DNA from: Solea solea
Lineage: Eukaryota > Chordata > Actinopteri > Pleuronectiformes > Soleidae
Length of the DNA: 64,000 bases
Direction: 5' to 3'
NCBI RefSeq assembly: GCF_958295425.1
Contig: NC_081145.1
Coordinates: forward strand, 25,600,389-25,664,388
Shown: in pieces, positions 11,601-21,429 of the stretch
Position numbering within the stretch: position 1 is the first letter of the stretch
Layout of the letters: each line of letters opens with the position of its first letter
Made by a program: the position numbers and the translations under genes
The notes under the pieces: model-generated
Database searches by the model: none
The model's input: the letters and a program-made list of their open reading frames with translations, nothing else
What the model was told of the DNA's origin: nothing

Positions 11601-14153
11601 ACCAATAATGTGCGATCAGTTTTTTTACATTATAATAACAAAGGTTGTCTCAAGTTTTTAGTTAAAAGCTCTTAAGTGTCACTTAAATGCAGCAGTGTTT
11701 TGTTGCTCGTGTCTGTGGAGACACAGAGCGAGTGAAAATGATCTGCAGGAAACTTTAGGTCAAGGAAACATCTCCAGGTTTTTTTTGTTGTTTTTTTTAT
11801 ACATATATGAGTGAGGAGAAAGGAATGTTGGTTGAGCCTCAGCAGGTTCAAGACTAATGGTGAACTGAGGTTAGTTATTAAAAAAACATTTCAGCATGAT
11901 TCATTTTACAATTACCATAAGAGAATGTGTTTTGAAACCTTACACGACACACTGAACTTTACGTGGCTTAGAGCCAGTGGTTCTGGAGGCCAAGTGCTGA
12001 TTATTACTCTATAATAACAACTTTTTTTTAAAAGCAAAAGCTTTTATTTTTGTCTTTTTGTTCAGTCGCTGCTGCTGCTGCTGCTGCTGCTCCATGTTTG
12101 CTGTCACTTTTCCCCCCAAACAGCAAATAATTGACTGCGTCCGCCTGTGAATAACTCACGGCTGAGGTCTGTTGTTGTGATAACACGGAGTCTGTCATCG
12201 GCCCGAGTCTCACCTGTAATTTTGGTGTAAGGTAACATGTGAGTGAGTGCACTCTTGTTTGTAACGGATTTCCTGTGCTGGTTTTAAGTTTCACCTGCGG
12301 TGGTGACGACGATGATGATGATGAAGATGATGAGACTTTACTTTTTCCTCTGAGCAGGTGAAAACCTCACCTGTGACAAAGACTTAAGAGGAGAAGTCTG
12401 TCTCAGATCATCAGATTAGACTGCTTTCACTTTCTCACAGTAAGAAAATCTGACTGAATATGTTTTTATTGAGAAAAACATCTCTTATCATCTTAAGAGA
12501 TATTTCAAGTGTGATTATATGATGTACTGACACTACAGTTAGTGCTGATTATGCTGTGCACGCCCCCTTTTTTCTGAGAACCTGGCAACTTGACATTTCT
12601 GCTCATGGGGGCACGAGGAAAAACAGATTTTAATCACTGAACAAAAGGCTTACATCTACACTATGGTATGAATACGTTGCTTTATTTTCCCCGTTTCACA
12701 GCATTTTCCGTCTGGAAACTGACGTTTTTGTCATTTTGTTAACTTTGGAACTCCCCCTGTACCAAATTCCATAGAGAAGATCAGCGATTTTACATCAAAG
12801 CACACAGGAGTTGTTGATCCACTGCTTCCTCTTTCGATAAGTTAAAAAATGACTATTTTGCATCTTTAAAGTTTTAAATACTTACTCCGGATTTAATGTA
12901 TGATGTAAATTGACAAAAAAAAGGCAGCAGTGGACCAGCAACTCCTGTGTCCCAGGGAAGCTAAAAACACAGCTTTTCTGAATGAACTTTGGTGCAGGAG
13001 AGAAACACAGTCAGTTTCCAGGTGGAACAGGCTCTAGACTTGTATACGGCCTTATGTTAAGTAGCCACAACCTGTTTTTCCTTTTGACCTTTCCAGGGCC
13101 GGCCCAAACCTTTCTGGGGCCCTAAGAACAATTGTATTTTGGCCCCATCCCATCATCTTGGAGTAGCCTGTGCTTGACTATTAGTGACACAAATATAACA
13201 CAATGAATTATAGTTGTGTTATTTACACCAAACCAGTTACTCTAAGGGCAGTAAAATCACAAAAGTGACCTCATTTGCAAAGTGTGTTGATACTGAACAT
13301 AGGAAAACCAGTTAAATTATTAAATTATTATGTTAAAAGGATATTTTCCTAACGATTTATTTGGGGACCGGGGCCCCCAAGCAGCTGTACTGACAGCCAT
13401 GTTTTCAGTGAGGGTGAGCCACCATGCCTCAGGTTGGTCCCCAGCCCAGGTCAGCATGTCAACCACACACCAAAAGACCTGGAATATCCCTTTAAGGGAG
13501 AATCTGACACTTTTAAACTTTTAAGTTCACTTTATACTGATTTTTTAACAGCAGTTCTGTGTGGAACGTGATAACAGCCCAGTGCTTTGGTCTGGAGAGA
13601 GCCGGTGACCTGTGTGACCTCTGTGACCTGTGACCTGTGTGGTGAGCATGGCTCTGACCTGCATGATGTCCTGGATCTGGCTGAGCTGCTGCCTCAGCAC
13701 CTGCTTCTGATGGAAGCTGAACGCCGGGTGGTTGGAGGCCATGGTGAAGAGCAGCAGGAACTGCTCCTCCGTTCTCCCGTCGTTCAGCGCCAGGCCGTAG
13801 TTATTGATCACCGTGTCCGTGTGAGTCAGGGTCCGGTACAGGACCCCCGCCGCCTCCCTGTTGTCCGAGCCGAGCAGGGCGAGGGACACGAGCAGTTTGC
13901 TGCGCACCACCTCGTCGGTGATGTTGGTGAGGCCCGACAGGTCGGCGGGGTTGTTGGCTTTGATCTCCGCATCCCGCAGGGAGTGGTAGTCCTTGCGGGC
14001 CAGGTCCTCCAGGCACGAGCCGAGGAAGCGGAGCTCGATGGGCACGCAGAGATCCAGCAGCCCGCACAGGAACTCGGCTCTCTGGGCCGAGGTGAGCGAG
14101 GAGAACCAGCGGTACACCCCCTCCCTCTGGACACAGCTGCGGCTCTCCACCAT
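420..14153 (-). CDS. zcchc14: Zinc finger CCHC domain-containing protein 14, 5' part (gene runs off the left edge)
   Basis: Spliced gene with six exons (14153-13659, 10395-10171, 5081-4850, 943-876, 794-723, 487-420), 1160 nt or 386 codons plus 2 nt, all phases compatible and no stop. Residues 1-165 match the conserved N-terminal domain of ZCCHC14 (YRWFSSLTSAQRAEFLCGLL, SFHQKQVLRQ). Residues 166-240 are an Ala/Cys-rich linker and 241-317 a proline-rich linker. Residues 318-386 form a PX-like fold (YVFEVSWSDGF, then FPDEVLEKFLP). In vertebrates ZCCHC14 is a cytoplasmic RNA-binding protein that uses a later SAM domain to bind hairpin loops and recruits TENT4 poly(A) polymerases for mixed tailing. 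SAM and the CCHC knuckle are not here and should lie left of base 1. The paralogue ZCCHC2 is the main alternative; the close exon-1 match and the jph3 neighbour favour ZCCHC14. Exon assignment is by eye from remembered homologues. Confidence 0.88.
723..794 (-). CDS. zcchc14: zcchc14 coding exon 5 (PX-like domain)
   Basis: 72 nt, exactly 24 codons, acceptor CCCTCAG|GTGAGC, donor TCGCAG|GTCAGG. It reads VSWSDGFVLSVVRTHAEVTE and LLSQ, matching human VLWSDSSITSVTKSSSEVTE. It is separated from exon 4 by an 81-bp intron. Confidence 0.88.
876..943 (-). CDS. zcchc14: zcchc14 coding exon 4 (start of PX-like domain)
   Basis: 68 nt, acceptor CTGTGCAG|TGATTG, donor TTTGAG|GTGAGG. It translates to VIDRVVLRGVTHNTEDTSEY followed by VFE, aligning with human VSVEKIDLKGLSHTKNDRN and following residues. 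This is beta-strand 1-2 of the PX-like fold. It is too short to stand out as an ORF and was found by homology and splice signals. Confidence 0.88.
1830..2217 (+). mobile_element. piggyBac-like MITE, copy 1
   Basis: Starts TTAACCCTTAG and contains the family core ACACAACTCCTTATATGGAC and ATAATTGTGCAAAAGTCAC. The right end CCAAGGCTCAA is a decayed CTAAGGGTTAA. The same family occurs at 22253-22793, 47835-48097 and 48980-49478. Confidence 0.65.
2474..2515. repeat. (TTG)n microsatellite
   Basis: About 14 uninterrupted TTG units in zcchc14 intron 3. Confidence 0.95.
3387..3475. repeat. (CA)n microsatellite
   Basis: About 45 CA units with two single-base interruptions; the reading of CVCVCV frames across it is an artefact. 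Confidence 0.95.
4165..4340 (+). mobile_element. tRNA-derived SINE
   Basis: GTAGCTCGATCTTCTTTCAAC, then a B-box-like GGTGGGTTAGATACC, then ATGGGACCTTAGGCAAGACACTT is the usual head and body of teleost tRNA SINEs. It is followed by a (TTTTA)n tail at 4342-4390. It is degenerate and not a tRNA gene. Confidence 0.65.
4342..4390. repeat. (TTTTA)n microsatellite
   Basis: About ten TTTTA units with one variant, directly after the SINE and probably its tail. Confidence 0.9.
4850..5081 (-). CDS. zcchc14: zcchc14 coding exon 3 (proline-rich linker)
   Basis: 232 nt, from acceptor AACTCCAG|AGC to donor AAAG|GTGAGA, phase 0 in and 1 out. It contains a coding CCT-type microsatellite giving a polyproline run (about residues 276-290) and ends AKSHQGKASK, matching the GKHSK stretch just before the PX-like domain of human ZCCHC14. 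The phase-1 end is completed correctly by exon 4 (G|TG, Val). The middle of the exon is not conserved. Confidence 0.75.
7105..7252 (-). mobile_element. tRNA-derived SINE
   Basis: The minus strand reads GAGCCATGGCGGCTCAGTGG ... CTGTGGGTTCAAATTCTGGC ... TGTCCTTGAGCAAAGACACT, giving A-box, B-box (GGTTCAAATTC) and body of a teleost SINE. Confidence 0.75.
7583..7832 (+). mobile_element. hAT-type MITE, right end lost
   Basis: Begins TAGGGCTGAAACAATTG, the end motif of the family complete at 32256-32521. The interior (CTTAAATGTGAATATTTTCTGG, CAAGACATGAAGAGAACATC) is typical of the family. The right terminus is missing. Confidence 0.65.
7961..8222. repeat. 134-bp tandem duplication joined by CA tracts
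   Basis: CTTGCCTACT(T/C)GCTTTAGTGG ... AACAACTAAGGCATGTTTG occurs at 7961 and again at 8095 with few differences, each copy preceded and followed by (CA)n. Duplication probably arose by slippage or unequal exchange at the CA runs. Confidence 0.9.
8633..8686. repeat. (CA)n microsatellite
   Basis: CA run with CTCA interruptions. Confidence 0.9.
9475..9549. repeat. 25-bp x 3 tandem repeat
   Basis: Three adjacent copies of AATTATAGATATTCTATAAT+AGAAT, nearly palindromic, within a MITE whose left part reads AAAGGTCCAGTGTGTAACAT (a widespread teleost motif). Confidence 0.9.
9930..9943 (+). promoter_or_regulatory. RFX X-box-like motif
   Basis: GTTGCCATGGAGAC agrees with the RFX consensus (GTTGCC-N0-3-RGNAAC) except one base. 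It lies in zcchc14 intron 2. Confidence 0.3.
10171..10395 (-). CDS. zcchc14: zcchc14 coding exon 2 (Cys/His-rich linker)
   Basis: 75 codons in phase 0-0 between a pyrimidine-rich acceptor (TTGCAG|GTGAGC) and the donor CACAGG|GTAAAG. It continues exon 1 as ...QDIMQ|VSSGAAPAVEPGG, like the Gly-rich linker of human ZCCHC14. It ends with LPVCACQLCHTHCTCWHR, seven Cys/His in about 14 residues; human has a shorter LPTCPACHK-type motif at about this point. The Ala-Ala-Pro run comes from a GGCAGC-like repeat in the DNA. Conservation is weak, so the call rests on phase, splice sites and the Cys motif. Confidence 0.7.
10640..11160 (-). mobile_element. MITE, inverted copy of the 4003/54400 family
   Basis: Contains CTCTACAGAGCTCCCCCTAC at one end and ACAGACAGTAGGGGGCAGTG at the other, the reverse complements of the family ends, with the interior GTGCATTTGTTTTCTACAGA. 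Two open frames here (106 and 105 aa) are repeat-derived. Confidence 0.6.
12620..13060. mobile_element. Foldback MITE copy
   Basis: Shares CACTGAACAAAAGGCTTACA, AATTCCATAGAGAAGATCAG and AACTTTGGTGCAGGAGAGAA with copies at 25730-26160, 30740-31135 and 32750-33060. The arms are inverted versions of CTCTCCTGCACCAAAGTCCA. Confidence 0.6.
13659..14153 (-). CDS. zcchc14: zcchc14 coding exon 1
   Basis: Encodes residues 1-165 and ends in phase 0 at CAG|GTCAGA. The ATG at 14153 (MVESRSCVQREGVYRWF) is chosen because the family starts MVE(K/S)R. An in-frame ATG two codons upstream (14159) and an open frame up to 14312 exist, but the upstream sequence is GT/GC low complexity and looks like 5' UTR. Conserved blocks include PIELRFLGSCLEDLARKDYH and LLVSLALLGSDNREAAGVLY. 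This is the strongest coding signal of the gene. Confidence 0.95.
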
Positions 14154-15145
14154 CCTCATACATCCACCCGAGAAGTTTTCACAAATGTCAAAAGAGAGGA
14201 AAGTTGACAACAAAAGGGGAGCGCGCGCGCGCGTGTGTGTGTGTGGGCGACGCGTGTGCGTGCGTAATTGCGCGAGAGCAGCGCCGCTCTCAAGTTCTTT
14301 GTCAACTTTCACTGAAGTCGCTGCTCACATTCTCAGTGTTTGCTTTCACACACTGCGACGCAGCCGTCGTCTCCTCTGCTGGCGGACAAACAGGAGGCCT
14401 GACCGCGACAAACTCTCACAAACTCTGCTTCTGCTGTGGACTTTGTTTGTTTTTCTCCTTCAGCGCGGAAGTCAGGAGCTCCTCCACCGTGTCCTCCTCC
14501 GCCGGTCGGACCGCAGCTTCCCAACGGAGGCGCAGACGCAGCTCTTCTCTCTCTCGCGCGCGCACACAGTTCCAGAAAGATGAAAACTGTCAATTACACA
14601 GAGACATTTTAGGTCGGAGCCGCCCCGCTCTGCTGCACAACAACCCCTTCCTGTCGAGCTGCTCCTCCGTCCTCATGGTTTCCCAGAACTTACGCACGCA
14701 CGCACGGACGGACGGAGCCTCCAGCAGGAGCCGAGCCACCAGGTCTGCGCCTCCCCGCAGGAACCGTGCTGTGCCCGGGTTAAAGTTTAAAAACAAAGCG
14801 CGTGTGGCCTAAACAAGCCGCTGCTGCTGGAAATACCATTATAACATGAGTCTAGACGTGACTTCATCACACACCGCGGTGGAAAAAACAACAAAAAAAA
14901 CAAAAAATTACAATCCTCACCACTCAAAAAAAAGATGAAACCAAAGTCCACGAATAAATTTAGCATTAAAAGTACTTCAACGTTCCTGCTTCTGCCGTGA
15001 GTCCTGGACGCGATATAAAAAAAACAGCTGTGTTTAACATTATCCAAACTCTGTCAGAGAGAACCAGCCCACTATAAAGAAGAGGTCTGCTCTGATTGGC
15101 TGAGAGTCCCATCTGTAAACGTGCGTCTCTCTCGTGATTGGCACA
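14154..15145 (-). promoter_or_regulatory. zcchc14: zcchc14 CpG-rich 5' UTR / promoter region
   Basis: CpG-dense sequence from within exon 1 to about 14.8 kb, unlike the AT-rich surroundings, as expected of a CpG-island promoter. On the minus strand, CCAAT boxes lie in inverted form near 15095 (GATTGGCTGAG) and 15136 (GATTGGCAC). No TATA box at a convincing distance was seen. The transcription start cannot be fixed from sequence alone. Long open frames here on both strands reflect base composition only. Confidence 0.5.
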
Positions 15146-15431
15146 TCCGTCACTCAACTATCTCACATCTCTCTCTGTCATGCGCTCGTGCAGAATCATC
15201 TTCACACGGTTTTACTGGAGCTTTAAAGCGTCAGGTACACGCGGATCTGAGCATCTGCTCCTGGTGAAGAAGAAAGACACAAAAAAAACACTTCTAAAGT
15301 CTGCAAGAGTGTGCTACAAGACCAAGGTGCTCAAACTGTGGTGCGTGTACCACCAGTGGTACACCAGCTTCCTCTGAAACTTGGAGGAAAATCAGAAATA
15401 GTGTTCTTCTACTGTTTATAACAACAACAAC

Positions 15432-15462
<31 letters not shown>

Positions 15463-15817
15463 GGTTTCGACGCAGCATGAGACACTGGTTTTATCTTTAT
15501 CTATAGTTTTGTTGTATGACTTTGATTTTGTACTTTCTACAGTATTTTACTGTTTGTTCTTTGGTCTGTTAGGTCTTATGTTTCTATATTTTATTTGTTT
15601 TATTTATCTCTGACGTACAGCACTTTGTTTAAGACACACAACTAAAAAAACCCTGTACATTTATGTAAATATAGGTTATTTAAATTATAAATGAATCAGG
15701 ATGTATATATGTATGGTGCAATATATAAGGCACCTCTTTGCAGGACTGGGTGCCAAACTTAATCTCATTATCTGAGAACTGTTGTCTCTATCTTGTCTTA
15801 TCTTACTTATCTTACTT

Positions 15818-15840
15818 ACGACTACTAATAGTAGTCGTAG
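15818..15840. repeat. Perfect 10-bp-arm palindrome
   Basis: TACGACTACT, spacer AAT, AGTAGTCGTA. It follows TATCTTAC-type simple sequence, probably a LINE tail, and may be a chance or slippage product. Confidence 0.85.
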
Positions 15841-16257
15841 TTTAAAACCCTAGTTAAGAGTTTCAGATGGCATTAGTGTACAAAAATGTTTCCATATTCA
15901 TCCATTAATATCACCATGATATGAAATGTAAAGGTCCATATTTGAACCTAAATGAACATGATCTTACCTTATTGTGTCATTTTAAATACATTGCTCTCTA
16001 ATTTAACAATTTACTGTCAAATAATTTCAAGGAAAAAACAAATTATTGTAGGATCTTGGCTGAAGAAGAGAAGAACATTAATAAATTAGTAAACTTAAAA
16101 TCATTCTGATCTACTGTCTGATGATCAAATAGCACATTTATCTCTGGATATAAGTTAAAAAAAGGTCTATTTTTTGGGTGAAGTGGCTCTTTAAACATGC
16201 ATATTACAATATTATTATAATTATCCCCTATTGATTATCCTCTAAGTAACACTTGCT

Positions 16258-16346
16258 TACATATTATATATATACATATATACATACATATACATATATA
16301 TGTTTATATATATATATATATATATACAGATATACGTATATATGTG

Positions 16347-16378
<32 letters not shown>

Positions 16379-16395
16379 CTGTATATACATAATAA
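16258..16395. repeat. (TA/ATAC)n AT-rich block
   Basis: About 140 bp of alternating TATA and ATAC units; could be unstable or cruciform-prone. Confidence 0.9.
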
Positions 16396-16997
16396 TACAT
16401 GGAAAAAATCCTACTTTTAGTTGCAGTTCCCAGCTGTGACCAGAAGATGGCGGCATGTAACCATACTAGAGTTTGTGACGCTGATGCAACAGTAAACTTG
16501 CTGATGGCTGTGCTGTTGCATCCTTGTTGACACCTCATCATGTCTGCTCACGGAGGACGAATTTAATTTATTTTAATTTATTGTCTCGCTCGCTCTCTAA
16601 TCTTGTTTTTTCCGTCTACACGACCTTCTGTCACATGCTTCCTCCTCCACCACCATCATCATCATCAGCCCTGGCTCTCCCTCCCTCCCCTGTGCTCCCT
16701 CTCATTAAGAACATTAAGGTCTCTGAGATGTTAGCCACGCCCCCAACTGCAAACCACGCCCCAAATCTTTACATGGTGGAGGAAGTGGAGGGAAAATGTA
16801 GTTAATATTGCTATAGTAACCGTCCTCCATCACTCTCACTCAGGCCACTACCACTCCATCTCATGCACACACACACACACAGAGAGTAAAGGAGCAGTGC
16901 AAGTAAAGAGACAGAAGCTGAGAGTCATTTTCTTTCCAACACTTTCATTATTTTCTCCACACAACTCAAAAACAAAAACAGAGTAATTCCAGGAAAC

Positions 16998-17048
<51 letters not shown>
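16998..17048. repeat. (GAAA)n microsatellite
   Basis: About 12 GAAA units, purine strand on plus. Confidence 0.95.
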
Positions 17049-17383
17049 GGAGAATCAAACCATAGATAGCTTGGCATGCGTTTGCATGCTGCAGACTAAC
17101 GGGATGGTGCAGGGCATCGTCACCAGGCTGATGGCGTAGAGCAGAGTTTCTGAAACCTGTTTCTTTCTGGGACCCAAAACGACAAAAAAATAGACAGAAA
17201 ATAAATAAAATACAGTGTTCTGCCTCTCAGGTTGCAGGCACGTACGAGTGAGCTCTTGAAATAATGCAGTGAAAGTGCTGCTGAGTTTGAGAGTTTCCTT
17301 TCCATACTTTGAGAGATGCTGTCGGGCGGAGGAACAACAGCGACACACACACACACACACACGCTCCATGCCCCCTTTAAGTT

Positions 17384-17426
17384 GTTACCAATGGCAACGG
17401 GCTCAGCCACTCCATCCCATCACGTG
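17384..17426 (+). promoter_or_regulatory. Palindromic RFX X-box-like site with nearby CACGTG
   Basis: GTTACCAATGGCAAC (17384-17398) is a full inverted-repeat X-box with a 3-bp spacer, and an E-box CACGTG lies near 17421. It lies 3.2 kb upstream of zcchc14. Binding is inference. Confidence 0.35.
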
Positions 17427-18427
17427 GGAGGAGGAAGACGCGCACACACACACACACACACACACACATGTTCACACACTTGGATGAACATTCATGTGCA
17501 CACAAACAAACACAGAGGCTGGCTTTGTCAGATGTGTTTGAGAGACACAGGAAAAAACTCAGTGTCTTCACTTGAGGGTAAAAAAAACAGATTTTCCCTC
17601 AACAAAGGGCTTATTTCTTCTCTAATGTGAAGTATTGTGCAGAATCTGTAGGTAAGAAGAATTTGGGGGCTGGAAGGTTTCTGTCGCTCAATTTAAACAA
17701 GGAAAATACAATAATTAACTTAATTATTGTCATTTTTACCTCCACCAAGATTATGTTTTTATCATTTAATCATACTTATCTGTGAGTTTGTCCTTCCTGT
17801 CGTGTTTTAAATGGATTAATCTGAATTGTTTGTGATGGGCATGTGATCACCCAAGTATGTTCCCATTAAAATTTGGTAAGGATCTACCCACAAGGAACCC
17901 CTCTCTCTTATAATGAACGAGATTTGTTCTGCACATGAAGGCTCAGACTCTCTACGATCAGTTTAATCTGATCCAGATTACAGATGGTCCGGACGTGTAT
18001 ATCTCAGCGACATCTTAAAACATCGGGATGGATTTTTGTCATGTTTATATAAGATAGTAATAAGTATAAGCAGGTAAAGTTCTACACAGATACAGAAAGT
18101 CTTCTGGATCCATTGTATCCAAAAAGGTAAAGATTTCAGGTGCTGGAATGTCGAAGCCTTGATGAAGGTCTGTGCTCTCTGAGAGAATTGTGTCTACTGT
18201 ATGTTTGTATGTAGGTCGTAAAGCCAGGGTCATACTTTCTGCATACGCGTGTCCGCAAAGGTTCATGGACGACCGTTTCAGTCTGTGAGGACTGTCCGTC
18301 CAGTTGGTGGCGCACTCTGGTTTTGGTCAAAAGAGACACAGAAGAAGACAGAGACCATGGAAGTTTGATTGAGATTCCGTGAGGAAGTCGGCTGGTTCCC
18401 ACACGTGTACGACACAGCGTGGCTTTT

Positions 18428-19742
18428 AGCTGTGTTTCCACCGGGTGGAACAACTCGGTTTGGTACGGTACGCATTTTTATTCCGTGCTTCCATTAAGAA
18501 TACTAGCAGAAATAACTAGCCCCAACAGGTCCATTCTTTGACACCCTTCCCTTGGACTACCAGAGTAAAATGGTACGACACGGTCTGACCACAAACTGGG
18601 CAGGGAAAAAAGAGCTATCTTGTCTGTTATGTCGCAGTCGTTGTCAGCGTTCTTTGTCGTTGTTTGTTGTCAGCGTTTGTTGTCGTCATTCATTGTCGTC
18701 GTTTGTTGTCAGCGTTCGTTGTTGTTTGTTGTCAGCGTTCGTTGTCGTCGTTTGTCTTCGTACAATGACGTCGTTCGTTGTCGTGTTCGTTGACGTGTTC
18801 GCTGTCGTCTTTCGCTGTCAGTGTTCGTTGTTGTCGTTTGTTGTCAGTGTTCGTTGACGTTGTTTGTTGTTGTCGTTTGTTGTCAGCGTTCGTTGTTGTC
18901 ATTTGTTGTCAGCGTTCGTTGTCGTTGTTTGATGTCGTTGTTTGTTGTCAGCGTTCGTTGTTGTTTGTTGTCAGTGTTCGTTGTCGTTGTTTGTTGTCGT
19001 CGTTTGTTGTCAGCGTTCGTTGTCATCGTTTGTTGTCAGAGTTCGTTGTCGTCGTTTGTTGTCAGCACTCGTTGTCATCGTATGTTGTCAGCTTTCGTTG
19101 TCGTCGTTTGTTGTCAGCGTACGTTGTCATCGTTTGTTGTCAGCGTTCGTTGTTGTCGTTTGTTGTCAGCGTTCGTTGTCAGCGTTCGTTGTCAGCGTTC
19201 GTTGTCAGCGTTCGTTGTCGTCGTTTGTTGTCAGCGTTCACTTTCGCCGTTTGTTGTCAGCGTTCGTTGTCATTGTTTGTTGTCAGCGTTCGTTGTCAGC
19301 GTTCGTTGTTGTCGTTTGTTGTCAGCGTTCGTTGTCATTGTTTGTTGTCATTGTTTGTTGTCAGCGTTCGTTGTCAGCGTTCGTTGTCGTCGTTTGTTGT
19401 CAGCGTTCACTTTCGCCGTTTGTTGTCTTCGTACAACGACGTCTTCACTGTCGTGTTCATTGACGTTGTTCGTTGTTGTTCCGTTGACGTCATTCACTGT
19501 TGTCGTTCCGTCGTCATTCGTTGTCAGTGTTCGTTGTTAGCTTTTGTTGCCGTCATTCATTGACATATTTCATTGCGTCATTCATTGTCATCTTTCATTG
19601 TCGTTGTTCGTACTTCACTGACATGGCCATCGGGCACAGCGCACACCCCACATACCTAAGTAAAGAAACTGTTTTCAGGGCTTTACCGTTCCAAACCGTG
19701 CCATACTGTACCAAATCAAACTGTATCCTGATGGAAACCCAG
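18428..19742. mobile_element. MITE carrying an internal minisatellite
   Basis: The ends are imperfect inverted repeats (GTGTTTCCACCGGG ... TTTGGTACGGTA versus TACTGTACCAAAT ... GATGGAAACCC). Flanks inside the ends match the smaller copy at 37037-37875: CCAGAGTAAAATGGTAC on the left and CACACCCCAC(AT)ACC on the right. In the smaller copy the minisatellite is absent. Confidence 0.7.
18636..19606. repeat. 13-bp minisatellite, about 970 bp
   Basis: Units alternate between GTTCGTTGTCAGC and GTTTGTTGTCGTC, giving a 26-bp higher-order period, with some runs of the first type alone. Because 13 is not a multiple of 3 and the unit lacks stops, all three plus frames are open (up to 261 aa of Val/Cys/Ser-rich text); these are not genes. 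A TCTTCGTACAA(T/C)GACGTC segment occurs at both ends (about 18754 and 19427), showing a larger duplication. Confidence 0.95.
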
Positions 19743-21429
19743 CAAAAGAATACAAGGAAACACCAAAGAAGGTGATATCCAGGACAGAAACCATCGCTTC
19801 TGGAATAAAATGTGAGATCAAGTATGTGAGACATACATGGAACGTTAGACTAATGCTTGTGTGCATGTGGAAATACAAAGCAGCACAAGACACAAGACAC
19901 GGAAAATATGACCCCAGCTGTAAGGAAAGCCTCTCCACCTCCATTCACCCATGGAATGGTTTAGTCTCAGTCTGTGCAGTCGAGTGATGAAATATCCGTA
20001 TCCAAGTCTGGGCGTGTCACAAAAAGCAAGAGGGAGAAAAAAGGGCCAACAGTTGTTTACGTTGTTTTGGGGTTTTTTTAAGAAAGAAAGAAAGTCCCTT
20101 GTGCCTTATTCAACCAGACTACCACTTGTAGAACTTCTGGTCTACTTTAAGTTAACTTTGTGGTAGTAGAATTTGTAACTCGGGGTGGGGGGAGGGGCAG
20201 GTCTTGGGTAGGTTGAGGAGAACCTAAGGAATGAAGGCAGTAAATCCAAAACCTCGATCCTGAGCTCAGCAGCTTACAAACTGACATCATGAAATGTTTG
20301 ACTCTTTCGACTTCTTGTCCTGTTCTTCCCTCCAAACACTGCTCCAATCAAAACCCAACACGTCTCATGTGCTTCTGGAGTTTGTCGTCTTTGCACTCAA
20401 GACTCAGCGCGCAACTAAGATATTACAGTACGTACAGTATGCATGCATTGTTGTAGTTTCATCAGCTGGCGCTACAAAAGCAAGGCAGATGGCGTCTAGT
20501 AGTGCTTTTCTTTTTCTTATTCTTTTTCATTTTGACTCAAACATATTGCAGGTAAAGTATAAAAGACGTCGTCTTCGGGTTACGTTTTGAGAGAAGCAGT
20601 GAGAGACACTGACGGGGTTTTTTTTTGTTGCTGCACACGCTTTCGCTGAAGGCGGCGTTTCCTTCTAAGCGATGCTGCCAGTGGTAGAGTGGGCGCAGGT
20701 CTTTGCCAAGGACGATCATCATCGAACCACCACCAACACAGAGTAAAGCTCCATCCTCTGACTGGTGTGTGTGTGTGTGTGTGTGTGTGGAGGAGGGAAA
20801 GAGTAGGAGGGAGCGACTGAGAGAGAGAGAGAGAGAGAGAGAGCACACAGCTGTCAGCTGATGCTGGTTAGATAGATGTGGATGAGCAGTGACTGTGTCC
20901 TCACAAGATGCTCTCGCAAAGTTCATGAACAGCATGAAAGGCCACTTGGACACACACACACACACACACACACTGATGGAAAAGACATCAGAGGTTGTCG
21001 CAGGTTCAAACGCTCTCACATTCTGTACAAAAAACCCTTTCACACACTTGTCGTATTGACTGTACATAAAAAAAAAATGGACATTCTTTCTCCGTTTGAA
21101 AAGTGAAAAGTGAAAAGTGAAGTGGAGGAAGTAGGGGCGCAGTTCAGCCACCGGGGGGCGACAAAAAGAACTCCCATTCTTGTGTCAACAAGCATTTTCC
21201 TGCTGAGTTAACGGCCTTCGATGATTCTATAAATTATGTTCACATTTAAAGGAGAACAGATGAAAACGGAGGGGACACCAGTGTGATTGACAGCTGGTGT
21301 CCTTCAATAGGGGCGTGTTTAAAATCAAATCGCAAAGATCTAGGCTTCAAAATCTGGGGGAAGCCTACGAGCATTTTCTACATACATCCTGAATTGTCCA
21401 CTGTCCACTCACTCATTCACTCACGAGTA

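Larger units (their letters stand above)
10396..13658. other. zcchc14 intron 1: MITEs and unique sequence
   Basis: Contains an inverted MITE copy (10640-11160, related to that at 4003-4650), a partial foldback element (about 11240-11400), a (GCT)8 run at 12068-12091 and a foldback element (about 12620-13060). No exon was recognised. Confidence 0.65.

Noticed and set aside
13587..14207. A 206-aa open frame on the plus strand
   Set aside because: It is the antisense of zcchc14 exon 1, open only because of GC-rich codon use.
13993..14812. Plus-strand open frames of about 200 aa in the CpG-rich region
   Set aside because: Arg/Ser/Thr-rich low complexity text with no homology that I recognise; base composition explains them.
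18778..19563. A 261-aa Cys/Val/Ser-rich protein
   Set aside because: It is a reading of a 13-bp tandem repeat; equally long frames exist in the other two frames, and there is no conserved domain.
18636..19606. CRISPR array
   Set aside because: Repeats are contiguous without unique spacers, in a eukaryotic genome.
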